Source: Qingrenia yutianensis | Lineage (GTDB): Bacteria; Bacillota; Clostridia; UMGS1810 | Direction of reading: 5' to 3' | Assembly: GCF_014385105.1 (NCBI RefSeq) | Contig: NZ_JACRTE010000003.1 | Coordinates: forward strand, 62,001 to 126,000 | Length of the DNA stretch: 64,000 bases | Shown here: positions 55,818 through 64,000 of the stretch, piece after piece | Layout of the letters: the number at the start of each line of letters is the position of its first letter | Position numbering within the stretch: position 1 is the first letter of the stretch | Made by a program: the position numbers and the translations under genes | Notes under the pieces: model-generated | Told to the model about the DNA's origin: nothing | The model's database searches: none | The model's input: only the letters and a program-made list of their open reading frames with translations

Positions 55818-56851
55818 AAATAAAAACCTCCGTTCGCAATACCGCATTTTTCGTCAAGACCGAACATAATGTTCATATTCTGCACCGCCTGACCTGCCGC
55901 GCCCTTGAAAAGATTGTCAATCGCACTTGACACAACAACCCTTTTGAGCCTTTTGTCAACCTTAAAGCCGATGTCGATAAAATTGCTTCCGGCAACGTGA
56001 TTTGTTTCGGGCAGAGCGTCTTTTAAAACGCGCACAAAATATTCGCCCTTGTAGAAGTCGGCAAAAATTTTGTATATGTCGTCATCGGTATAATCGCCGT
56101 TCAAATTTGCATAACTTGTGGCGAGTATTCCGCGTTTTAACGGCACAAGGTGAGGGGTGAACGACACCAAAATCTCCTCGCCGGCAATGAGCGAAAGTTC
56201 CTGTTCGATTTCCGACGTGTGGCGGTGCGTTGCAATTTTGTACGCGCGCATATTTTCGGTACATTCGCAAAAGCTGTAGTCAAGATTTGTGGTTCTGCCG
56301 GCGCCCGTAACACCCGATTTTGCGTCGATTATGATGTTTTTCGTGTCAACGGCTTTTGCGTTTAAAAGCGGTGCGAGCGCCATAATCGAGCAGGTGGTGT
56401 AACAGCCGGGATTGCCGATAATATCGGCATTTTTAATTTCCGAGCGGTGCAGTTCGCACAGTCCGTAAACCGATTTTTTCAAAAGCTTTGGACAGTCGTG
56501 CGGTGCGCCGTACCATTTTTCGTAAACTTTTTCGTCGTTATAGCGAAAATCTCCGCTCAAATCAATGATTTTCACACCGGCGTCATACAGCGAAGGGATA
56601 ACCTCTTTGGACGCGCCGTGCGGAAGCGCGGTGAAAACAACGTCGCATTTTTCCTTGATTTGCGCAATATCGACTTCACTCAAAACAATATCGCAAACGC
56701 CTTTTAAATTTGGGTAAACGTCCGAAATTTTTTTGCCCGCATATGTCTTTGACGCCGCAAATGTAATTTCCGCCGTAGGGTGGTTTGAAAGTATGCGCAC
56801 CGTTTCAATTCCCGCATAACCCGTTGCGCCCAAAACTCCTGCTCTTATCAT
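55814..56851 (-). CDS. argC: N-acetyl-gamma-glutamyl-phosphate reductase
   Basis: NADPH-dependent third step of arginine synthesis. 345 residues. The dinucleotide-binding start is VLGATGYAGIETVRIL and the catalytic Cys is in IGNPGCYTT; HRHTSEIEQEL is the substrate His segment. First gene of a leftward argC-argB-AEC unit; argJ, usual between argC and argB, is absent. Confidence 0.96.
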   Translation of the reverse strand: MIRAGVLGATGYAGIETVRILSNHPTAEITFAASKTYAGKKISDVYPNLKGVCDIVLSEVDIAQIKEKCDVVFTALPHGASKEVIPSLYDAGVKIIDLSGDFRYNDEKVYEKWYGAPHDCPKLLKKSVYGLCELHRSEIKNADIIGNPGCYTTCSIMALAPLLNAKAVDTKNIIIDAKSGVTGAGRTTNLDYSFCECTENMRAYKIATHRHTSEIEQELSLIAGEEILVSFTPHLVPLKRGILATSYANLNGDYTDDDIYKIFADFYKGEYFVRVLKDALPETNHVAGSNFIDIGFKVDKRLKRVVVSSAIDNLFKGAAGQAVQNMNIMFGLDEKCGIANGGFYL

Positions 56852-56887
56852 AATTTTCGCCTTCTTTTTAATATTTTTTAAAAAATG

Positions 56888-56902
56888 TGAAAATAATTTT
56901 CA
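56888..56902. promoter_or_regulatory. Palindrome in the argC leader
   Basis: TGAAAATAATTTTCA is a perfect 7-1-7 palindrome about 20-30 bp downstream of the predicted argC start site. It resembles an ARG box with one extra central base. Confidence 0.4.
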
Positions 56903-56925
56903 TTTTAATACATTGTTGTTAGTCT

Positions 56926-56954
56926 ATTATCCCACATCTTACCGCAAAAATCAA
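56926..56954 (-). promoter_or_regulatory. argC promoter
   Basis: On the minus strand TTGATT (56949-56954), 17 bp and GATAAT (56926-56931); start codon at 56851. Confidence 0.65.
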
Positions 56955-57022
56955 CACATCAGCGCCTTATTTATGCAATATGCACACATAGGTGTGTGTC
57001 AAAGTTGTTTTTATGGTTATTT

Positions 57023-57058
57023 TGTATTTTTATGCAATGTTATGCGCATAAAAATACA
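57023..57058. promoter_or_regulatory. Inverted pair of ArgR-box-like sites between argC and spoIIGA
   Basis: TGTATTTTTATGCA (57023-57036) and, inverted, CGCATAAAAATACA (57045-57058) form a 13-bp inverted repeat with centres 22 bp apart. The first is identical to the site at 43758. It lies about 70 bp upstream of the argC promoter, where looping or cooperative ArgR binding could act. The spoIIGA start is 74 bp away on the other side. Confidence 0.6.
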
Positions 57059-57131
57059 TTTTTGTATATGCGTTTTTTCGACCTTTTTATTGTTTGCACT
57101 GTGATAAAATATCGGTATGGGAGGGCGGTTT

Positions 57132-58049
57132 ATGACAGTTTACATAGATGTTTTGTTTGTGATAAATTTTGTTGTAAATTATGTGCTTTTGCTTATAACG
57201 GGCAAAATTATGCGGCGCGAAAAATCGTACATACGGCTTGTTTCGGCGGCAATTATCGGCGCGCTCTACGCGTGTTTTATGTTTTTTCCGCAGATAAAAT
57301 TTTTGTACGGGTGCGCGTTTAAAATAATCGCCTCGTTTTTGCTGATACTCATTGCATACGGCGCAAAAAACGCGGTGCTGACAGTGAAAACCGCGTTTGT
57401 GTTTTATCTTTCGTCGTTTCTGTTCGGCGGTGTCACGCTCGCGCTTTTCTATTTCACCGACGCAGGGTTAAAGTACGGCGGAGCGCTTAACAACGGCATT
57501 TTTTACTTTGAACTGCCGTGGAAAATTTTGTTTTTCTCCTGTCTTGTTGCGTACATCGCGGTGAAAACGGGATTTGCGATATACAAGCGCGACAAAAACC
57601 TGTCGTATCGGCGCATAAGGGTGGAAATCTGCCGAAACAGCGCGGAACTGAACGCGCTGGTGGACACGGGAAATTTGCTTATCGACCCGATAACAAATTC
57701 TCCCGTGGTGGTTGCCGAGCTTGAGAGCGTAAAAAAACTTTTGCCCGGCGCGCTTATCGAAGTTTTCCGCGAAAAAAAGGAAAACGACCTTGAAACGGTG
57801 TCGGAGGCGGTTAAAAACACCGATTTTGAAAGGCGCATACGGATGATACCGTTTACCTCGCTCGGCGCAGAAAACGGCATAATGCTGGGGTTTAAGCCCG
57901 ACAGTATCACCGTGGGAAAAAGCGTTGTTTCAAACGTCTGCATAGGAATTTGCGCAAGACCGCTTTCAAACGGTCATTCGTACAACGCGCTGATAAGCCC
58001 CGAAGCTTTGCATATTCCGTCGGCAAACCAAAACAGTTTTAATTTTTAA
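57132..58049 (+). CDS. spoIIGA: Sigma-E processing peptidase
   Basis: Membrane aspartic protease that cleaves pro-sigma-E during sporulation. 305 residues: five hydrophobic segments in the first 155, then a cytosolic protease half with the catalytic Asp in ALVDTGNLL. The ATG at 57132 is 7 nt after GGGAGG; the ATG 15 nt earlier is less well placed. sigE follows after 25 bp, the conserved order. I do not see a convincing Spo0A-type promoter, only a TTCGAC fragment near 57087. Confidence 0.93.
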   Translation: MTVYIDVLFVINFVVNYVLLLITGKIMRREKSYIRLVSAAIIGALYACFMFFPQIKFLYGCAFKIIASFLLILIAYGAKNAVLTVKTAFVFYLSSFLFGGVTLALFYFTDAGLKYGGALNNGIFYFELPWKILFFSCLVAYIAVKTGFAIYKRDKNLSYRRIRVEICRNSAELNALVDTGNLLIDPITNSPVVVAELESVKKLLPGALIEVFREKKENDLETVSEAVKNTDFERRIRMIPFTSLGAENGIMLGFKPDSITVGKSVVSNVCIGICARPLSNGHSYNALISPEALHIPSANQNSFNF

Positions 58050-58074
58050 AACACTTGAAACGGAGGATTTTTAG

Positions 58075-58773
58075 GTGAAAATTAGAGAAATTTTTTCATA
58101 CATACTGCGCCTTTTAAGACGCGGAGAAGTGCATTATATCGGCGGTTCGCTCACTTTGCCGCCGCCTCTTTCAAAAGAGGAGGAGGAAAAATACATAGCA
58201 CGTCTTGACGAAAACAACAAGGACGTGAAAAATATTTTAATCGAGCACAATCTGCGCCTTGTTGTGTATATCGCAAAAAAATTCGAGAACACAAACGTCG
58301 GCGCGGAGGACTTAATTTCAATCGGCACAATCGGGCTTATCAAGGCGATAAACACGTTTAAACCCGACAAAAAAATCAAGCTTGCAACCTATGCGTCGCG
58401 GTGTATTGAAAACGAAATTCTGATGTATCTGCGCAAAAACAGCAACCGCAAGGTTGAAATTTCAATCGACGAACCGCTTAACGTTGACTGGGACGGCAAC
58501 GAACTGCTTTTGTCCGATATTCTCGGCACCGACGCAGACGTGGTGTGCCAGAACATTGAAAACGAGGTGGACAAAGAGCTTTTGCTCATTGCGCTCGACA
58601 AGCTTTCACCGCGCGAAAAACGCATAATGGAACTCCGTTTCGGCGTGCGCGGTGCGGCGGCAAAGACACAGAAAGAGGTTGCAAATATGCTCGGAATTTC
58701 GCAGTCGTACATTTCGCGCCTTGAAAAACGCATAATCGTTCGGCTGAAAAAAGAGATTACAAAAATGATATAG
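58075..58773 (+). CDS. sigE: Sporulation sigma factor E (pro-form)
   Basis: Mother-cell sigma factor, 232 residues. The pro-sequence and cleavage region are conserved (YIGGSLTLPPPLSKEEE). Region 2 has EDLISIGTIGLIKAINTF, and the region 4 helix-turn-helix is QKEVANMLGISQSYISRLEK. The start is GTG 58075 with GGAGG 8 nt upstream. The usual downstream sigG is not next to it. Confidence 0.95.
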   Translation: MKIREIFSYILRLLRRGEVHYIGGSLTLPPPLSKEEEEKYIARLDENNKDVKNILIEHNLRLVVYIAKKFENTNVGAEDLISIGTIGLIKAINTFKPDKKIKLATYASRCIENEILMYLRKNSNRKVEISIDEPLNVDWDGNELLLSDILGTDADVVCQNIENEVDKELLLIALDKLSPREKRIMELRFGVRGAAAKTQKEVANMLGISQSYISRLEKRIIVRLKKEITKMI

Positions 58774-58787
58774 GAAAATATTGTGCG

Positions 58788-58817
58788 TTGCCCGATATGC
58801 GCAAAATCTGATATAAT
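58788..58817 (+). promoter_or_regulatory. Sigma-A-type promoter of the SLH-GH18 gene
   Basis: TTGCCC (58788-58793), 18 bp, TATAAT (58812-58817), 34 bp before the ATG. This suggests vegetative expression independent of sigE. Confidence 0.65.
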
Positions 58818-58851
58818 TTGAGATATACAAAAACATATCGGGGGTTCACAT

Positions 58852-60780
58852 ATGAAAAAATTCTTGGCTTTAATCTGTGCGCTTGCACTTTGTATGTCTG
58901 CATTTTCGGCGGGCGCGGAGGGGTTTACATCTCTTTCTTATCTTTCGGACACCGACGGTCACTGGGCGGAAAAATACATTGACGAGCTGTTTGATATGGG
59001 CATTATGGCAGGTGACAACGGCAATTCGCGCGCCGAGGAAAACATAACGCGCGGTGAATTTTGCGCGCTGATAACCCGTGCGCTTTACGACGTTGATTTA
59101 TTTGACGGTACGGTGGATTTTCCCGACGTTAAAAAGAACGATATTTTTTACAAAAACATCGGAATTGCGGTGCAAAACGGCATTATAAAGGGTGACGAAC
59201 GGGGATATTTTAACGGTGACAAAAATATCACTCGCGAAGAAATCGTCATAATAACTGCGCGTGTGCTTGCCGACAAGGACGCTTACAAAAAGACGGATTT
59301 TAAGGATATTTCGTCAAAATATCTCTATCTTGACGAGCTTGAAAAGGTGTACGGGCTCGGAATAATTTCGGGCGACGAAAACAAAAATTTCAATCCGCAG
59401 GGCTTTGCTTTGCGCTCGGAGTGTGCAAAAATGATTTATTTGACAAAAGGAAACCACGGAAAAGCCGACCCTGTGACGAGCGTTTTAAAGTCGGCGGAAA
59501 ACTACGTTGTCACGGGCAACGGCATAGATACAAGCGGTGCGGAAAGCACGGAAAATGTTTACAGAGATGAGGCTGCGGACTACGCGTACTCGCTCGGCTT
59601 TACCGCGGACAGAACGGTTGAAAATGTTAAAATTTCTGACTATGAAGTGAAAAATTCCACCGCATACGCAAAGTTTTCGTATGATATAAGTTTTGATGCA
59701 AAATACAGTGACGGGAGCGGAAAAATGCGCGTATACACGGGCGAAACGACCGTGAAAATGATGAGAAAAAACGGTAAATGGACGGTTTATAAAACCGAAG
59801 AAAGCTTGAAATTAAAGGAAAAAATCAACCTTACGTGGGAGGTGCTCGGCGGTGTTCCGTCGTATGCGCCCGACGGTGTGAACGTCGTGTCGCCGACGTG
59901 GTACGAAATTATTTCGGACAACAGTTACAAAAATTCCGAAACCGTTTATCAGGATAAGCAAACGACGCTGAAAATCACCGACAAATCGAGCGCACAGTAT
60001 CTTGATTATGCGCAGAAAAACGGCTATGACGTGTGGATTGCGTACCGAAACAATTTTAATTCATCCGACACCGCAAAATTTCTAAACAGCGGCAGCGCGA
60101 AAAATTCGGCGGTTAGGTTTTTGATTAAAGGTCTTGCGGAAACAAAGGCGGACGGCATTAACATTGATTTTGAAAATATGAGAGACAAATACGCGTTTGC
60201 AAACCACGTCCGCGCCGTGTCGCTTGCACTGCGCAGACTCGGACTTGTGACGAGCGTTGATATTAACAAATACGACAAAACGGGCGGAAACTGGTCGCTG
60301 TGCTACGACCGCGATAAACTCGGTGTTTATGCCGATTACACGGCAATTATGGCGTACGACCAAAACGGGAACTGGAGCAAAACGAGCGGACCCGTTGCAG
60401 GGCTTGACTGGGCGGAAGATGTCGTGAAAACCACGCTTAATGAGGTCGGTGCGGATAAGCTGATTTTGGGTGTGCCGTTTTATGTCCGCATTTGGCAGGA
60501 AAAGAACGGCAAGGTTGTGAAATCAAGTGCCGTGTCGATGGATTACGCGAAAAAAACCGCGTCGGAAAACGGCGCAAACGTGCGCTATGACGCGAAAATA
60601 GGGCAGAATATTTACACTTGGCCGGACGGAGAATATGACTATAAAATTTATATGGAGGACGAAACGTCGATAAAAAATAAAATTTCGCTTGTCGGAAAAT
60701 ATTCGCTTGCAGGTGTTGCGTCTTGGCGCAGAGGCTTTGAAAGCGCGGATATTTGGCAAGTGATAAAAGAAGGAATTTAA
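58852..60780 (+). CDS. SLH-anchored GH18 family hydrolase
   Basis: A 642-residue surface enzyme. Signal peptide (about 1-23), three SLH repeats (about 30-205; DTDGHWAEKYIDELF opens the first), a middle domain with a nuclear-transport-factor-like look (about 215-325), then a GH18 barrel (about 330-640). The catalytic D-x-x-D-x-D-x-E region is DGINIDFE with the acid Glu at residue 441, and MAYDQNGNW and GVPFYVR are also conserved. It resembles YaaH/YdhD-type peptidoglycan or spore-cortex hydrolases, which carry LysM instead of SLH. The substrate is more likely wall glycan than chitin. Confidence 0.9.
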   Translation: MKKFLALICALALCMSAFSAGAEGFTSLSYLSDTDGHWAEKYIDELFDMGIMAGDNGNSRAEENITRGEFCALITRALYDVDLFDGTVDFPDVKKNDIFYKNIGIAVQNGIIKGDERGYFNGDKNITREEIVIITARVLADKDAYKKTDFKDISSKYLYLDELEKVYGLGIISGDENKNFNPQGFALRSECAKMIYLTKGNHGKADPVTSVLKSAENYVVTGNGIDTSGAESTENVYRDEAADYAYSLGFTADRTVENVKISDYEVKNSTAYAKFSYDISFDAKYSDGSGKMRVYTGETTVKMMRKNGKWTVYKTEESLKLKEKINLTWEVLGGVPSYAPDGVNVVSPTWYEIISDNSYKNSETVYQDKQTTLKITDKSSAQYLDYAQKNGYDVWIAYRNNFNSSDTAKFLNSGSAKNSAVRFLIKGLAETKADGINIDFENMRDKYAFANHVRAVSLALRRLGLVTSVDINKYDKTGGNWSLCYDRDKLGVYADYTAIMAYDQNGNWSKTSGPVAGLDWAEDVVKTTLNEVGADKLILGVPFYVRIWQEKNGKVVKSSAVSMDYAKKTASENGANVRYDAKIGQNIYTWPDGEYDYKIYMEDETSIKNKISLVGKYSLAGVASWRRGFESADIWQVIKEGI

Positions 60781-60837
60781 TTCAAGAGAATAACGACGAC
60801 CTATTGTTGATATGATATGATTGTCATAAGGGTCAAG

Positions 60838-60927
60838 GGCGGAGCATTGCTCCCAAAAGGAGTTTGTATACTTTGGAAAAAATGTAGGGGACGATGCCCG
60901 CATCGTCCCGTTAACATCGTCCCGTTA
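60838..60927. repeat. Palindromic intergenic repeat element
   Basis: A small hairpin GGAGCATTGCTCC (60841-60853) is followed by GGGACGATG (60888-60896) pairing with CATCGTCCC (60901-60909), and the 13-bp unit CATCGTCCCGTTA occurs twice in tandem (60901-60913 and 60915-60927), the last copy containing the stop codon of the leftward gene. It resembles the short GGGGCGA-type palindromic repeats scattered in clostridial genomes. Confidence 0.6.
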
Positions 60928-61758
60928 TCTTCTCATATCCTCCAAAATTTTATAAGGGATTTTCAAATTTCCCAAACCTGTGCCTATCTCAATGTGCGGT
61001 TTCATTGCACCGTGAAAATCCGTACCGCCCGAAATCTTAAGACCGAGCCGTTTTGCAAGGTCAAGATATTTTTTGTGCATTTCGGGCGTGTATTCGGTGT
61101 AAAATCCCTCAATGCCGTCAAGACCTGCATTTTTGAGCGACTTTATAAATTTAAAAAGGTCATCATCGGTGCGTTTCATAAGGTGTAAATGCGCCGCAAA
61201 CGCCATACCGCCGGCGTTTTTTATAATTTTCACCGCCTCCTCGGCAGTGATTTTCTGATTGGACGAATAACCGCCCTTTCCGCTTGAAAGGTACTTGTCA
61301 AACGCTTCTTTCACGCTTTTGACGTATCCTTTGTTCATCATAACGCGCGCAAAATGCGCACGTCCCACCGTACCGCCCCCGGACAGCTTTTCCGCCTCGG
61401 CAAGCGATACGTCAAAACCCATTTTTATAAGATTTTGTTCAACTTCCCTGTTGCGCTCGCACCGCACTCTTTTAAGGTCGGCAAGTTCTTTTTGCAGATT
61501 TTCGTTGTCAACGTCGATAAAATATCCCAAAATGTGCGTTTCGGTTTTGGATTTCGCCGAAAGTTCAATCCCCGTTACAACCTCGATATTTTCTCTTTTT
61601 CCCGTTAAAACCGCCTCTTTCACGCCGTCCGTCGTGTCGTGGTCGGTGAGCGCGATTGCCGAAAGTCCGTGATTTTTTGCGTACATAACAAGCTCGGACG
61701 GCGAAAGCGAGCCGTCCGATTTATTTGAATGTGTATGAAGGTCGATAAGTTTTTCCAT
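60925..61758 (-). CDS. PHP-domain metal-dependent phosphoesterase (TrpH/YciV-like)
   Basis: A 277-residue cytosolic hydrolase. Metal-binding motifs of the PHP fold are in order: DLHTHSNKSDG at the start, LTDHDTTDG, AAHLHL in the middle, and GGTDFHG near the end. Relatives act as 3',5'-nucleoside bisphosphate phosphatases or 5'-to-3' RNA exonucleases (RNase AM). It starts 1 bp after the S41 protease stop, so the two are cotranscribed. Its stop lies in the palindromic repeat. Confidence 0.9.
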   Translation of the reverse strand: MEKLIDLHTHSNKSDGSLSPSELVMYAKNHGLSAIALTDHDTTDGVKEAVLTGKRENIEVVTGIELSAKSKTETHILGYFIDVDNENLQKELADLKRVRCERNREVEQNLIKMGFDVSLAEAEKLSGGGTVGRAHFARVMMNKGYVKSVKEAFDKYLSSGKGGYSSNQKITAEEAVKIIKNAGGMAFAAHLHLMKRTDDDLFKFIKSLKNAGLDGIEGFYTEYTPEMHKKYLDLAKRLGLKISGGTDFHGAMKPHIEIGTGLGNLKIPYKILEDMRR

Positions 61759-61759
61759 A

Positions 61760-63322
61760 CTAATTTTCTTCCTTATATTTTTTCATATATTCAGCCGTCG
61801 AGCCGTAGTTAAACACCTCAACCGCCTTTGCAAGTTGGTCGTCAATTTCAACCTCGCACTGCTTTAAAACCTCCTCGATTTTAAGCTGGGTGGTGAAATC
61901 GAGCACGCCGTAGGGGTAAAGTCCCGTCATCTGCTGAAAATCTTTAACCGCGTAATACATATTTTCGTCAAATTCATCGTTGGGAATTTCAACGAAAAAT
62001 CCGAGCGCGTCAAGACGCTGTTTAAAGCACAAAACGTCCTCGCCCGTGTCGCCCTGCGACAAAATTCTGTCGTGAACAAGGGGCGCGTAATATTTTCTGT
62101 CATACTTCACAACGCGGTTTTTAAGGTAAATGTCGGGCGTAATTCCCACACCGTTTATGTGACGTCCGCCCGCGGTGAGATATTCCGAGTCGGTGAGCCT
62201 TACGCCTCCGCCCGAAACAATTCTGCTCACAAGCTGTTTTGTGCCCTTGCCGTACGACTGCTCGCCTATCGCAATGCCGACGTTTGTATCCTGAACCGCA
62301 CCGGCAAAAGCCTCCGACGCGCTTGCACTGTTGCCGTTTATCAGCGCGATGATGTCGTATTTCGGGTTTTCAAGGTCGGAGTCAAACGAAAAATTCTTTT
62401 TCGGGTCTTTGTATTCAAATGAAATAATCGGACCTTTCGGGAAAAGCATATTGCCGATTTTCACAAGCTCGGCAAGCGAACCGCCGGGGTTGCTGCGCAA
62501 ATCGAAAATCACCTTTGTGATGCCGAGAGTGTCAAAATAGGAAAGCGCCTCGGATATAAAATCGGAGCTGTGTCCCTCGAACGAATACAAAAGTATGTAG
62601 CCGATTTTGCCGTCGATAACGTCGTAAAATCCCGATTCGTCGTTCACAAGGTCACGTTTCATACTGAACGTCATATTTTCGCCGTCGCGGATTAAATCGA
62701 CCGAAACCTCACTGCCTTGCTCGCCGATAATGTGGCTTTTCGCCTCGTTGATGCCCATTCCGACGATATTTACTCCGCCGACGCTTACGATAAGGTCGTC
62801 CTTTTTAATTCCGGCGCCCGACGCAGGCGAATTTTTAATTACGCGCACAACTTTCAAACCGCCGTCAACAGCGGTGACGATAACGCCGATACCGTAGTAT
62901 TCGTTGTTTATGCCCTCAATAAATTTGTCGTATTCTTCAGCGGTGTAATACTCGCTGTGGGGGTCGAGATTTGAAAAAATTCCTTTAAGCGCGTCGTCGA
63001 GATATTCGGGGTGTTTTGCCAAAATAACGCGCAGTGCGTTGCGGTAAACGTCCTTTGCCTCAACGTCGTATTTATACGTTTGTTCAAGCATTTTAAGCGT
63101 GCGGTCGATAAGCGAGTTTTCAAAGGTGTCAAGGTTAAGTTCGCCGTCGGATTTATCCTCCGCAGTGTTTTCGTCTGTATTTCCGTCGGTGTTTTCGCCC
63201 GTGTTTTCGCTCTGTGCGCTCTCGTTTGTCTGCAAATCCTCGGCATAAACAAAGCAGGGAACGCTTGAAAAAATTATGCTTAACACAAGAATTAACGATA
63301 AAATTTTGTTTTTTATTTTCAT
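61760..63322 (-). CDS. S41 carboxyl-terminal processing peptidase
   Basis: Exported or membrane-tethered serine protease, 520 residues. Signal or anchor helix (about 8-26), an acidic Asn/Glu/Thr-rich linker (about 30-62), a PDZ domain (about 130-215), and the S41 core with catalytic Ser in NGNSASASEAF and Lys in SYGKGTKQ. A peptidoglycan-binding domain closes it (about 430-495, DTGEDVLCFKQRLDALGFF). This is the CtpA/CtpB layout. CtpB-type enzymes signal in sporulation, which would fit the neighbourhood, but the role is not proven. AAGGTGA precedes the ATG. Confidence 0.93.
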   Translation of the reverse strand: MKIKNKILSLILVLSIIFSSVPCFVYAEDLQTNESAQSENTGENTDGNTDENTAEDKSDGELNLDTFENSLIDRTLKMLEQTYKYDVEAKDVYRNALRVILAKHPEYLDDALKGIFSNLDPHSEYYTAEEYDKFIEGINNEYYGIGVIVTAVDGGLKVVRVIKNSPASGAGIKKDDLIVSVGGVNIVGMGINEAKSHIIGEQGSEVSVDLIRDGENMTFSMKRDLVNDESGFYDVIDGKIGYILLYSFEGHSSDFISEALSYFDTLGITKVIFDLRSNPGGSLAELVKIGNMLFPKGPIISFEYKDPKKNFSFDSDLENPKYDIIALINGNSASASEAFAGAVQDTNVGIAIGEQSYGKGTKQLVSRIVSGGGVRLTDSEYLTAGGRHINGVGITPDIYLKNRVVKYDRKYYAPLVHDRILSQGDTGEDVLCFKQRLDALGFFVEIPNDEFDENMYYAVKDFQQMTGLYPYGVLDFTTQLKIEEVLKQCEVEIDDQLAKAVEVFNYGSTAEYMKKYKEEN

Positions 63323-63331
63323 ATTTTCACC

Positions 63332-64000
63332 TTATCCCACATAAATTATATAACATATTTTTTCGCTGCCGTATTGGTCAATCATAGTAAAAAACACGGC
63401 TTCGCGGTCTAAAAGAAAGCGGTTTATTTTGTCCTGCGACGAATCGGAATAATTTTCGTAAACTAGAAAGTTTGAAAATGCGTCAAAGCCTGTCAGAACG
63501 CCGTTTTCGGCGGCCGGCATAAATTCGCCTTTCTGATATTTTTTAAGATTTTTGAAAATTATTTTGTGTCCGCTTTTGTCATATAAAAAAACGTCGCCTT
63601 TGTAAATTCCGCCCGTTTTAAAGCGGTTTTCGTCATTCTTTTTGATTTTTAAAGCAAAGCAAGTACCGTCTTTTGCAAAGCACAATACACTGCACCCCTG
63701 TTCGGGCTTGTCGCCGATGTATAAAATAAGGTCGTTTTCCTTTGTGACAACGTCGTTTCCGTTTGTGAGCGAAATTGTTTTTTCGCTTCCCATCGCGGAA
63801 ACGTCGCTTATTTTGCCGTTCGTGACGTCATATCCGTGTTTTTTTGCGATTTCCGCGTCAAAAAGCGCAAGCTTTGCGAAAAAATCCTTTTCGGTTTGCT
63901 CATCTTTAGGGCGCAAAAGCTTTTTGCCGTCGAGATTTTCGCATTTTTCGTAACTTTCAAGATATGCCGAAACGTATCCGCGGTTTTCTGCACTGCAAAG
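63332..64000 (-). CDS. Unrecognised protein, N-terminus outside window
   Basis: The last 222 codons of a leftward gene; the frame is open to the right edge, so the true start is not visible and an internal TTG at 63916 should not be taken as one. The visible part is charged and beta-rich (ISLTNGNDVVTKENDLILYIG, KKYQKGEFMP), with Lys-rich turns and no membrane segment or motif I can name. It ends 9 bp before the S41 protease start, so it probably leads the same operon. Confidence 0.75.
   Translation of the reverse strand, partial: LCSAENRGYVSAYLESYEKCENLDGKKLLRPKDEQTEKDFFAKLALFDAEIAKKHGYDVTNGKISDVSAMGSEKTISLTNGNDVVTKENDLILYIGDKPEQGCSVLCFAKDGTCFALKIKKNDENRFKTGGIYKGDVFLYDKSGHKIIFKNLKKYQKGEFMPAAENGVLTGFDAFSNFLVYENYSDSSQDKINRFLLDREAVFFTMIDQYGSEKICYIIYVG

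Overview
The window looks like chromosome of a spore-forming, anaerobic member of the Clostridia (Bacillota) that grows on plant polysaccharides. The evidence is the spoIIGA-sigE pair, S-layer-homology (SLH) surface proteins, a YesM/YesN-type two-component pair, an Lpl-type sugar ABC importer without its own ATPase, strong Shine-Dalgarno sites with frequent TTG/GTG starts, and many consensus sigma-A promoters with 17-bp spacers. I cannot name the genus. I see no phage, insertion sequence, CRISPR array or rRNA.

Region 1 (1-35 kb) is a hemicellulose-use locus. A GH36 alpha-galactosidase is read leftward and runs off the left edge. From 2317 to 34974 about twenty genes point rightward with short gaps and no convincing internal terminator. 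In order they are: an SLH/carbohydrate-binding protein broken by an in-frame TAA; a second SLH protein; a gliding-type (GldA/GldFG) ABC system with a DUF4340 partner; two modular GH10 xylanases alternating with three non-catalytic carbohydrate-binding proteins; a sugar-binding lipoprotein and two permeases; a sensor kinase and AraC-type regulator; then cytosolic enzymes (GH37-like, clan GH-A-like, SGNH esterase-like, GH2 beta-mannosidase-like) and an EamA-type transporter. The implied logic is surface capture and cutting of xylan/mannan, import of oligomers, intracellular finishing, and control by the YesMN pair.

Region 2 (35-43.5 kb) holds housekeeping genes: mtaB, an HPr-like protein lacking the phosphorylatable histidine, a DUF4364 protein, rsmD-coaD, proBA, a CBS protein, queG, a ttcA-family gene and tRNA-Gly(GCC). 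Next to the tRNA is a 39-codon Asn/Gln-rich ORF with a full-length Shine-Dalgarno match.

Region 3 (43.7-57 kb) has two arginine loci (argD-argF-GNAT, and argC-argB-AEC transporter), each preceded by ArgR-box-like sites. Between them lie a methyltransferase, ecfA1-ecfA2-ecfT, truA, a DUF5711 propeller protein, a CvpA-family gene and an SGNH hydrolase.

Region 4 (57-64 kb) has spoIIGA-sigE, an SLH-GH18 protein where sigG often sits, a palindromic intergenic repeat, a PHP phosphoesterase, an S41 protease and an unrecognised gene cut by the right edge.
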